Assembly (NCBI GenBank): GCA_904399395.1
Contig: CAJFPJ010000081.1
Coordinates: 1 to 49,356 of the forward strand
Direction: 5' to 3'
Origin: an uncultured Clostridia bacterium
GTDB taxonomy: Bacteria; Bacillota; Clostridia; Oscillospirales; Acutalibacteraceae
Length of the DNA: 49,356 nt
Part shown: positions 43,077 to 49,356 of the stretch, in pieces
Layout: each line of letters starts with the position of its first letter
Position numbering within the stretch: position 1 is the first letter of the stretch
Translations under genes and position numbers: made by a program
Notes under the pieces: model-generated
What the model was told of the DNA's origin: nothing
Database searches by the model: none
What the model saw: only the letters and a program-made list of their open reading frames with translations

Positions 43077-44555
43077 ATGGAGGAAAGGACAATTTATACC
43101 GATATTTCCAAACGGACGGGAGGTTCTATTTTCGTTGGCGTAATAGGCCCGGTTCGTACAGGTAAATCCACGTTTATCCAGCGGTTTATGGAAAGCATTG
43201 TCATTCCCAATATCGAAGAGGAATACCGGAGAGACCGGGCGGTGGATGAAATGCCCCAGTCCGCTGCTGGCAGGACGATTATGACTACGGAGCCCAAGTT
43301 CATCCCAGAACAGGCAGTGACCATCCGAGTGGATGAAAGCGCGGAGTTTTCCGTTCGCCTGATCGACTGCGTTGGATATATTGTTCCCAGCTCTTTGGGA
43401 TATATAGAAGACAATATGCCCAGGATGGTCATGACTCCCTGGTATGAGGAGCCAATTCCTTTTAACATGGCCGCTGAAATCGGCACAAAGAAGGTGATCA
43501 CGGAGCATTCCACTATAGGCTTGGTGGTCACCACAGACGGCTCTATCAGCGATATTCCCCGGGAAGAGTATGAGGAGGCAGAAGAACGAGTTATTTCAGA
43601 GCTTCAAGAGATCCATAAGCCATTTATTGTGCTTCTGAACAGCACCGATCCCCAATCAGAACGGGTGACGGCCTTAGGGGAGGAACTTTCTTCGAAATAC
43701 GGTGTGCCTGTAATGCCTGTGAACTGCCTAACCATGGAGGAAAAGGAGATTCGGGAAATTCTGGCGAAGATTCTATTTGAATTTCCTGTAAAGGAGATCC
43801 GGGTGGATATGCCCCGCTGGCTTTGTACACTGGAAAAGGAACATTGGCTCCGCTCCTCTGTATATGCTGCCATCCGCAAAGCAGCCGGCAGTATCACCCG
43901 TATCCGCGAGCTCCAAAGTGCTGTGGATTCCATAAAGGAGTGCGACTATATCTGTGGAGCTCAAGTGACCAATATTTCCCTGGGAGAAGGGAAAGCACGG
44001 CTTCGTGTGGAGATGGATCAGGGGCTGTTTTACAGAGTCCTGGGCGAGAAGACCGGAATCGAAATCCATAATGAAGGGGAACTTTTAAGCTGCCTTATGC
44101 AGTTCTCTGCCATGAAAAAACAGTACGACAAGATTCGGGATGCCTACAACGAGGTGCAGAACACTGGCTACGGTATCGTTATGCCGGATATAGAGGAATT
44201 GAGTCTGGAAGAGCCTGAGATTATCCGGCAGGGGGGGAAATACGGCATTCGCCTGAAGGCAGCGGCACCTTCCATCCATATGATGAAGACCAATATAACC
44301 ACTGAAGTGACCCCTATTGTAGGTTCCGAACAGCAATCTCAGGAATTGGTTGCCTATCTCCTCAAAGAGTTTGAGGAAAGCCCGGGAAAAATCTGGGAAT
44401 CCAATATATTTGGTAAGAACTTGCATGAGCTGGTGAACGAAGGACTTCACAATAAGCTTTATCGCATGCCTGTCGATGCCAGAGACAAAATGCGGGAAAC
44501 CATCGAAAGGATTATCAACGACGGATGCAGCGGTTTGATCTGCATCATTCTGTAA
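43077..44555 (+). CDS. spoIVA: stage IV sporulation protein A
   Basis: A 492-residue mother-cell ATPase that polymerises on the forespore to form the coat basement; the same length as in Bacillus. The N-terminal TRAFAC-type domain carries Walker A GPVRTGKST (24-32, Lys30) and DCVGY as switch region. The middle domain is degenerate. The C-terminal part (about 400-492), which binds SpoVM, ends GCSGLICIIL. AGGAGGGG precedes the ATG. It is co-transcribed with sipL and ends at a terminator. Confidence 0.98.
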   Translation: MEERTIYTDISKRTGGSIFVGVIGPVRTGKSTFIQRFMESIVIPNIEEEYRRDRAVDEMPQSAAGRTIMTTEPKFIPEQAVTIRVDESAEFSVRLIDCVGYIVPSSLGYIEDNMPRMVMTPWYEEPIPFNMAAEIGTKKVITEHSTIGLVVTTDGSISDIPREEYEEAEERVISELQEIHKPFIVLLNSTDPQSERVTALGEELSSKYGVPVMPVNCLTMEEKEIREILAKILFEFPVKEIRVDMPRWLCTLEKEHWLRSSVYAAIRKAAGSITRIRELQSAVDSIKECDYICGAQVTNISLGEGKARLRVEMDQGLFYRVLGEKTGIEIHNEGELLSCLMQFSAMKKQYDKIRDAYNEVQNTGYGIVMPDIEELSLEEPEIIRQGGKYGIRLKAAAPSIHMMKTNITTEVTPIVGSEQQSQELVAYLLKEFEESPGKIWESNIFGKNLHELVNEGLHNKLYRMPVDARDKMRETIERIINDGCSGLICIIL

Positions 44556-44574
44556 CTCCTCCTTGCAGCTGAAT

Positions 44575-44612
44575 GGGAAAAAGGGACGGAAGAAATTCCG
44601 TCCCTTTTCCCT
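44575..44612 (+). terminator. intrinsic terminator after spoIVA
   Basis: A 12-bp core stem (44579-44590 with 44597-44608), extendable with a one-base bulge, around AGAAAT. The 3' arm ends CCCTTTTCCC, so the T-run is short. Confidence 0.7.
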
Positions 44613-44786
44613 GACGGCAGTTTGGGTGCAGAAATCGAAATGGATTTATGGCTTTTTCTGCAAGGCTTTGATGATTTCCTTCATTTCATCCATAAAATAG
44701 AGGCGATTTTGCAGATTATACGGAATTTTTTGCATTTTCCTTTTATACATCGTTTAATTTTTATGCTGTAAAATTATATGGCGTCC
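44613..44786. other. intergenic, no confident gene
   Basis: With its flanking elements this is part of a 416-nt gap (44556-44971). A 34-codon frame on the minus strand (44646-44750) lacks a ribosome site. The region is AT-rich and otherwise featureless. Confidence 0.5.
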
Positions 44787-44815
44787 TTGCAAAAAAAGAG
44801 GATAAAAAGTATAAT
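44787..44815 (+). promoter_or_regulatory. promoter of the NfnA/GltA-like pair
   Basis: TTGCAA (44787-44792), 17 nt, perfect TATAAT (44810-44815). Confidence 0.8.
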
Positions 44816-44819
44816 AGAT

Positions 44820-44833
44820 TATACTGCAGTATA
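44820..44833. promoter_or_regulatory. 14-bp palindrome at the transcription start
   Basis: TATACTGCAGTATA is a perfect palindrome covering the predicted start point (about 44822), the classical place for a repressor operator. No regulator gene lies nearby. Confidence 0.5.
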
Positions 44834-44971
44834 TAGATATCGCCAGAAAGGGCGAAAGAAATGCCTGCAGAGAGGTTTCGCAGTATCAGGCAAGGACGCG
44901 GCTGGGAGCATTTGCACAGCGCTGCCTGCCGGGCACGGTGACAGTATATTTTTAATAAAGGAAGTGCTGAG
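44834..44971 (+). other. structured leader of the NfnA-like gene
   Basis: About 140 nt with several possible stems: TCGCC/GGCGA (44840-44844 with 44851-44855) and TGCCTG/CAGGCA (44862-44867 with 44887-44892). A GC-rich part follows with GCC/GGC pairings (44922-44934). It matches no riboswitch consensus I can recall. A 26-codon frame at 44861-44941 lacks a good ribosome site. Confidence 0.4.
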
Positions 44972-45820
44972 ATGTTTCCCATTCTCAAGAAGCGCGCATT
45001 GAACGACTCTATGACGCTGATGGTCGTGGAAGCGCCCTATATCGCCAGAAAGGCACAGGCCGGGCAGTTTATCATTCTTCGTGTCAATGAATTTGGAGAG
45101 AGGATTCCCCTTACCATTGCGGATTATGACCGAGAGAAGGGAACTGTGACCATTATCTTTCAGAAGGTAGGAAAGACCACTCTTCTGCTGGACACTCTGA
45201 ACGAGGGGGATAGCATTCTGGATTTCATCGGTCCCTTGGGTAAGGCCTCTGAGTTGGAAGGATATAGTAAGGCCGCAGTGATCGGCGGTGGTGCCGGCTG
45301 TGCTATTGCATATCCTCAGGCGAAGGCTTTGAAGGCCTTGGGAGCTAAGGTGGATATGATCGCAGGCTTCCGGAATACGGATTTGATTATTCTGGAAGAG
45401 GAAATGAAAGAGGCCAGCGACTGCCTCTATCTCATGACAGATGACGGCTCCAATGGCAATAAGGGGTTTGTAACCGATGCCCTGAAGAAAAATATTGAAG
45501 AGGGCGCCAGGTATGATCTTGTGGTTGCCATCGGGCCTCTTCCTATGATGAAGGCTGTGTGTAATCTTACAAAGGAATATGGCATCAAAACCGTTATCAG
45601 CATGAATTCCATTATGATCGATGGAACGGGCATGTGCGGAGGTTGCCGCCTGACTGTGGGTGGAAAAACAAAGTTTGCCTGTGTGGACGGCCCTGATTTC
45701 GACGGTCACGAGGTGGATTTTGATGAGGTCATCAAACGTTCCCGGACCTATTCCGAAATGGAAAAGGAAGCAACCAGAGAATTCAATTGCCATTTGATGG
45801 AGGGTGCGAAAAATGCCTAA
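44972..45820 (+). CDS. nfnA: sulfide/dihydroorotate dehydrogenase-like FAD/NAD-binding protein (NfnA type)
   Basis: A 282-residue ferredoxin-reductase-like subunit. An N-terminal FAD-binding barrel (GQFIILRVNEFGERIPLTIADYD, about 30-52) is followed by an NAD(P)-binding domain (VIGGGAGCAIAYPQAKAL, about 106-123). A C-terminal [2Fe-2S] loop carries MCGGCRL and FACVDGPDFDGH. With the next gene it fits NfnAB, which couples NADH, NADPH and ferredoxin by electron bifurcation. It could alternatively serve a glutamate synthase-like reaction. AAAGGAAGTG is the SD. The stop overlaps the next start by 8 nt. Confidence 0.9.
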   Translation: MFPILKKRALNDSMTLMVVEAPYIARKAQAGQFIILRVNEFGERIPLTIADYDREKGTVTIIFQKVGKTTLLLDTLNEGDSILDFIGPLGKASELEGYSKAAVIGGGAGCAIAYPQAKALKALGAKVDMIAGFRNTDLIILEEEMKEASDCLYLMTDDGSNGNKGFVTDALKKNIEEGARYDLVVAIGPLPMMKAVCNLTKEYGIKTVISMNSIMIDGTGMCGGCRLTVGGKTKFACVDGPDFDGHEVDFDEVIKRSRTYSEMEKEATREFNCHLMEGAKNA

Positions 45821-47207
45821 TATGTCTTTGAAGAAAACGCCGATGCCGGAGCAGGCACCGAATGTACGAAATAAAAATTTTGAAGAAGTAGCTTTGGGAT
45901 ATGATGAGGTCATGGCTGTAGGGGAGGCACAGAGATGCCTCAACTGCAAGAATAAGCCCTGCGTTTCCGGTTGTCCCGTTATGATTTCTATTCCGGAATT
46001 TATCGCTCATGTAGCAAAAGGCGAATTTGAAGAAGCCTATCAGGTGATTGCCAAATCTTCCTCCCTTCCTGCAGTTTGCGGTCGTGTATGTCCGCAGGAA
46101 AGCCAGTGTGAAAGCAAATGCGTCCGCGGCATCAAGGGGGAACCTGTGGGTATTGGCAGGCTGGAGCGTTTTGTGGCCGATTGGCATATGAATCACGCTG
46201 CAAAAAAGGCGGAAAAACCAGCTTCCAACGGCCATAAAGTGGCCGTGATAGGTGCAGGCCCTGCAGGTTTGACCTGCGCGGGCGATCTGGCCAACATGGG
46301 CTATGAGGTCACTATGTATGAGGCCCTCCATACTGCTGGCGGCGTTCTGATGTATGGAATCCCGCAGTTTCGTCTGCCTAAGGAGATCGTTCAAAAGGAA
46401 ATAGAGGGTCTGAAGGAAAAGGGTGTTAGTATCCTCACCGATATGGTGATGGGGAAGGTGCTCTCTGTGGACGAGCTTTTCGAAGAAGGTTTTGAGGCGA
46501 TCTTTATCGGAAGCGGAGCGGGCCTGCCCAATTTTATGAATATCCCTGGAGAAGGTCTTGTAGGAACATACTCTGCCAATGAATTCCTCACCCGAGTGAA
46601 TCTGATGAAAGCTTATAAGCCGGAATATGATACGCCCATTATCCGGCCGAAAAATGTTGCCGTGGTTGGCGGAGGCAATGTAGCGATGGATGCTGCCAGA
46701 ACGGCTAAGCGTCTGGGGGCGGAAAACGTATATATCGTTTACCGCCGCAGCGAAGAGGAAATGCCTGCTCGAAATGAGGAAATCCATCACGCCAAGGAGG
46801 AGGGCATCATCTTCAAGCTTCTGAATAATCCTGTGGCGATTCATGGGGATGAAAACGGCCGGGTCACCTCCATTGAGTGTGTAGAAATGGAACTGGGAGA
46901 GCCGGATGCATCTGGTCGCCGCCGCCCGGTGGAAAAGAAAGGCTCCAATTTCTCTCTGGATGTGGACTGTGTCATCATCGCTATCGGCAACAGCCCCAAT
47001 CCTCTGATTCACAGCAATACACCTGGTCTTGAAACTAACCGCAGGGGATGTATTTTGGTGGATGAGGAAACTATGGCTACTACCCGCGAGGGGGTTTTTG
47101 CAGCAGGTGATGCTGTCAGCGGTGCCGCTACGGTTATTCTGGCCATGGGAGGCGGCAAAAAAGCGGCGAAATCCATTGATGAATATATTCGCAGTAAAAA
47201 TGCATAA
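45813..47207 (+). CDS. gltA: NADPH-dependent glutamate synthase small subunit-like oxidoreductase (GltA/NfnB)
   Basis: A 464-residue flavoprotein. N-terminal cysteines CLNCKNKPCVSGCPV and CGRVCPQESQCESKCVRG (about 43-110) bind two [4Fe-4S] clusters. A FAD Rossmann motif VIGAGPAGLTCAGDLA (about 146) and an NADPH motif VVGGGNVAMDAARTAKRLG (about 286) follow. The last FAD segment is FAAGDAVSGAATV. Length and order match NfnB and stand-alone GltA proteins. GGAGGGTG before ATG 45813 fixes the start. A large glutamate synthase subunit is not present, which favours the Nfn interpretation. Confidence 0.93.
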   Translation: MPNMSLKKTPMPEQAPNVRNKNFEEVALGYDEVMAVGEAQRCLNCKNKPCVSGCPVMISIPEFIAHVAKGEFEEAYQVIAKSSSLPAVCGRVCPQESQCESKCVRGIKGEPVGIGRLERFVADWHMNHAAKKAEKPASNGHKVAVIGAGPAGLTCAGDLANMGYEVTMYEALHTAGGVLMYGIPQFRLPKEIVQKEIEGLKEKGVSILTDMVMGKVLSVDELFEEGFEAIFIGSGAGLPNFMNIPGEGLVGTYSANEFLTRVNLMKAYKPEYDTPIIRPKNVAVVGGGNVAMDAARTAKRLGAENVYIVYRRSEEEMPARNEEIHHAKEEGIIFKLLNNPVAIHGDENGRVTSIECVEMELGEPDASGRRRPVEKKGSNFSLDVDCVIIAIGNSPNPLIHSNTPGLETNRRGCILVDEETMATTREGVFAAGDAVSGAATVILAMGGGKKAAKSIDEYIRSKNA

Positions 47208-47223
47208 TTCAATGCGATGATTT

Positions 47224-47262
47224 GGCGGAACAGCTTGGAAAGAAGCTGTTCCGCCTTCTTTT
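47224..47262 (+). terminator. intrinsic terminator after gltA
   Basis: A 13-bp perfect stem (47224-47236 with 47243-47255), loop GGAAAG, then TTCTTTTT. Confidence 0.92.
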
Positions 47263-47375
47263 TGTCAATATATCGGTTCAAAGCAATCGGGTATAGAGGA
47301 AAGTTTGTGTGGGGTTATAAAAGAGAAGTTGGTGAAGAAAGCTACAGGGAAAATTTAACTTCTGCTGGCGTATAC

Positions 47376-47404
47376 TTTACAAATCTGTAATAGTACGTTA
47401 AAAT
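47376..47404 (+). promoter_or_regulatory. promoter of the GH25 muramidase
   Basis: TTTACA (47376-47381), 17 nt, TAAAAT (47399-47404). The leader is about 90 nt to the ATG at 47499. Confidence 0.6.
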
Positions 47405-47498
47405 ATAGAAAAATTGATGATTTATTTGAAAGCAAGGTTCACATGTATTATTTATGACAATAGTGCGAATGTGAGGTACTCATAATCGGGAGGGCTTT

Positions 47499-49247
47499 AT
47501 GGGAAAAAGATTGATAGCGTTTAAAAACTTTTTGAAGCAGTCTAAGCGCGGGCAGAAGGCGCTGGCCTGCTCTCTGGCGGGAGTGCTTCTTACGGTGCCT
47601 GTAATAGGGATGAGTGGAATGTCTCCTTTTACGGAGGAACCTGTTTCCTCCAGTTTTTCGGAGGCTTCTCTCTTCTTTGCAGAATCGTCGCAGGATTCTA
47701 GTGTGTTTTCTTCAGAAGTCTCATCTTCTCTGGATTCGGAAGTTTCTTCATTGGCAGAATCTTCCGAGGTTTCTTCTGAATCTTCTGCCGAATCATCAGA
47801 GGTAAAAAATGATTATAAAAATATCGAAATCAAATCAGAAACTACTGTGGCGGGAAAGGATAGTACTATAGCGAAAGAAGAAGATGCCATGTATGATAAA
47901 AACCAAGCGGGTGGTGGTGCTGCCGGCGGCGTAGTGAACGATCCCATTATCCCGCCGGACACGTCTGAGACACCTTCTTCTTCGTTGCCTTCCTCGTCTT
48001 CCTCACAGGGAGGTAATTCGGAAGCTCCTAAGCCTCCTGAGGAATCTGTAGAGAAAACCATGATCCGGGGCATCGATGTATCGTATTATCAGACCATTAC
48101 CGATTGGAACAAGGTAAAGGCTTCTGGAGTGGAATTTGTTATAATCCGTGTGGGATATCGCGGATATGGTGAATCGGGCACGCTGGTATTGGACAACCAA
48201 TTTGAAAAGAATATTCAGGGTGCTAAGGCTGCAGGGCTTAAAGTAGGAGCTTATTTCTTCTCTCAGGCATTAAATGAGGAAGAGGCTAGGGAAGAAGCGG
48301 CCTTCATGCTGAAATACCTAAGCAAGTACAGTCTGGATTACCCTGTGGCTTATGATATGGAAAACTTCAATCCAGAATTCCGCACCTATAAGCTTTGGGG
48401 CAATAAAACGCAGATCACAAAAAACGCTGTTGCTTTTTGCGAAGTGGTAAAGGAAGCCGGATATACCCCAATGGTGTATTATGGAAGCGGCAACCTTGTG
48501 AATTTTGATACAGATTTGCTAAGCAGCCGATATAAGATCTGGTTTGCCCGGTATCCCAATTATACCCCTGTGGATGAGATTCCGGATAAAATGAAGCTTA
48601 ACTATGACGGTCATTACGATATGTGGCAGTTTGCATCAGATGGAAAGGTGCCTGGTATTACCGGGAATGTGGATCTGAACGTATACTATACAAATAAGGT
48701 GGTTCAGCGGTATTTTGTCACCTACAATGCAAATGGAGGAACAAACGCTCCGGTGGATACTACCGCCTATGAAAAGGGTTCGTCGATCTTGCTGAAGGGG
48801 CAGGAGAATATGAAACGGGAAGGTTATTCCTTCACAGGTTGGAATACGAAGGCGGATGGTAGCGGAATTTCTTATGCTGCGGGTTCTACGTATCCAAATG
48901 TGAGAGAAAGCGTGGTTCTGTATGCCCAGTGGAAGAAGGAGACGCCGCTCACAATAACGTATAACGCCAACGGAGGAAAAGACGCACCAAAGGATTCTAC
49001 CGTCTATTATGCGGGTGAGACTGCCAAAGTGTTGGATGCGGGCGCGCTGTTCAGAGAAGGATTTGCTTTTACCGGGTGGAATACGAAAGCAGATGGGAGC
49101 GGGGATTCCTATCAGCCAGGGGATTCTATCCCGAATTTGAAAGCTTCTGTAACTCTGTATGCACAATGGAAAAAAGATACTTCTGAATCTTCCATGTTGG
49201 AAGCATCTTCTGAGATGAAATACGGAATGAGAATGAAAACTATATAA
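47499..49247 (+). CDS. secreted GH25 lysozyme with two InlB-type repeats
   Basis: A 582-residue exported cell-wall hydrolase. A basic start and hydrophobic helix (about 22-42) act as signal or anchor. A serine/glutamate-rich linker, low complexity, spans about 50-185. The GH25 muramidase domain covers about 188-400: GIDVSYYQ with Asp193, and the DxE pair Asp286/Glu288 in AYDMENFN. Two Listeria-Bacteroides (Flg_new/InlB B) repeats follow, about 405-475 and 480-560, each with YNANGG and FTGWNTKADGSG. The tail has no sortase signal. It cuts the sugar backbone of peptidoglycan, for own-wall remodelling or against other bacteria. GGGAGGGC is the SD. Confidence 0.93.
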   Translation: MGKRLIAFKNFLKQSKRGQKALACSLAGVLLTVPVIGMSGMSPFTEEPVSSSFSEASLFFAESSQDSSVFSSEVSSSLDSEVSSLAESSEVSSESSAESSEVKNDYKNIEIKSETTVAGKDSTIAKEEDAMYDKNQAGGGAAGGVVNDPIIPPDTSETPSSSLPSSSSSQGGNSEAPKPPEESVEKTMIRGIDVSYYQTITDWNKVKASGVEFVIIRVGYRGYGESGTLVLDNQFEKNIQGAKAAGLKVGAYFFSQALNEEEAREEAAFMLKYLSKYSLDYPVAYDMENFNPEFRTYKLWGNKTQITKNAVAFCEVVKEAGYTPMVYYGSGNLVNFDTDLLSSRYKIWFARYPNYTPVDEIPDKMKLNYDGHYDMWQFASDGKVPGITGNVDLNVYYTNKVVQRYFVTYNANGGTNAPVDTTAYEKGSSILLKGQENMKREGYSFTGWNTKADGSGISYAAGSTYPNVRESVVLYAQWKKETPLTITYNANGGKDAPKDSTVYYAGETAKVLDAGALFREGFAFTGWNTKADGSGDSYQPGDSIPNLKASVTLYAQWKKDTSESSMLEASSEMKYGMRMKTI

Positions 49248-49287
49248 GAGGAGGCAGGCACGAAGGTGCGTGCACCTGTAAAATGAA

Positions 49288-49324
49288 AGTAGACACTCAC
49301 AAAAGTGTGGGTGTCTGCTTTTTT
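49288..49324 (+). terminator. intrinsic terminator after the GH25 gene
   Basis: A 14-bp stem (49288-49301 with 49306-49319, two G-U pairs) followed by TTTTTT. Confidence 0.85.
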
Positions 49325-49341
49325 CATGGTAAGATAGAGAA

Positions 49342-49348
49342 AAGGAGG
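49342..49348 (+). promoter_or_regulatory. ribosome binding site of the next gene
   Basis: AAGGAGG is a near-perfect Shine-Dalgarno, and the window ends 8 nt later. A plus-strand gene should start at or just beyond the edge. Confidence 0.55.
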
Positions 49349-49356
49349 AATAGGAA

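Noticed and set aside
44646-44750. 34-residue basic peptide on the minus strand
   Set aside because: No Shine-Dalgarno upstream and only a weak promoter; conservation would be needed to revive it.
44861-44941. 26-codon leader peptide before the NfnA-like gene
   Set aside because: No proper ribosome site and no regulatory codon run; the RNA structure is a better explanation for this leader.

Overview
The window looks like chromosome from a spore-forming, Gram-positive member of the Clostridia. Three things support this. There are sporulation genes (SpoIVA, a SipL-type DUF3794/LysM protein, a YtfJ/GerW protein and a probable SpoVM). Housekeeping promoters match TTGACA-17-TATAAT closely. The run yicC-remA-gmk-rpoZ-priA-def-fmt-rsmB-rlmN-prpC-prkC-rsgA-thiN is the well-known Firmicutes arrangement. 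Genus cannot be fixed from the sequence; a gut Oscillospirales-type organism is a guess. No rRNA, tRNA, CRISPR array or intact mobile element was found.

Layout. 1-1.6 kb is an accessory, decaying stretch: a GNAT gene between hairpins and TGAAACC repeats, then a broken FAD/Rieske oxidoreductase. 1.9-5.5 kb holds a large leucine-rich-repeat surface protein and an acetamidase/formamidase. 5.8-8.7 kb has mntP divergent from hisH-hisF, then a metallo-hydrolase. 9.0-12.1 kb has a D,D-carboxypeptidase, pgi and a P-loop protein. 12.2-17.5 kb has yceD-rpmF, a DUF512 radical-SAM-like protein, der, plsY, a GNAT protein and rpmB on the minus strand. 17.7-23.3 kb is one co-directional run: M50 protease, scpA, scpB, DUF2953, ytfJ, D,D-carboxypeptidase, an RluB-type pseudouridine synthase and a small acetyltransferase-like protein. 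23.4-26.7 kb is a three-gene biotin-dependent carboxyltransferase set. After about 0.75 kb without a gene, 27.4-40.9 kb carries the conserved translation, replication-restart and Ser/Thr-phosphorylation operon. 41.0-44.6 kb is a spore-coat basement module. 45.0-47.2 kb is an NfnAB/GltA-type flavoprotein pair behind a structured leader. 47.5-49.2 kb is a secreted GH25 muramidase. The window stops just after the ribosome binding site of the next gene.

How the genes fit together. The PrpC/PrkC pair gives reversible Ser/Thr phosphorylation, and the PASTA domains of PrkC sense cell wall. Two D,D-carboxypeptidases and the GH25 enzyme act on peptidoglycan. ScpA and ScpB are the partners of SMC in chromosome condensation. 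The most interesting module is thiN - 49-residue membrane peptide - probable spoVM (27 codons) - terminator - sigma-E-like promoter - sipL - spoIVA. It places all the expected coat-anchoring proteins side by side. The other unusual points are a carboxyltransferase subunit whose oxyanion-hole glycine motifs are degenerate, and two unexplained structured leaders (before yicC and before the NfnA-like gene).
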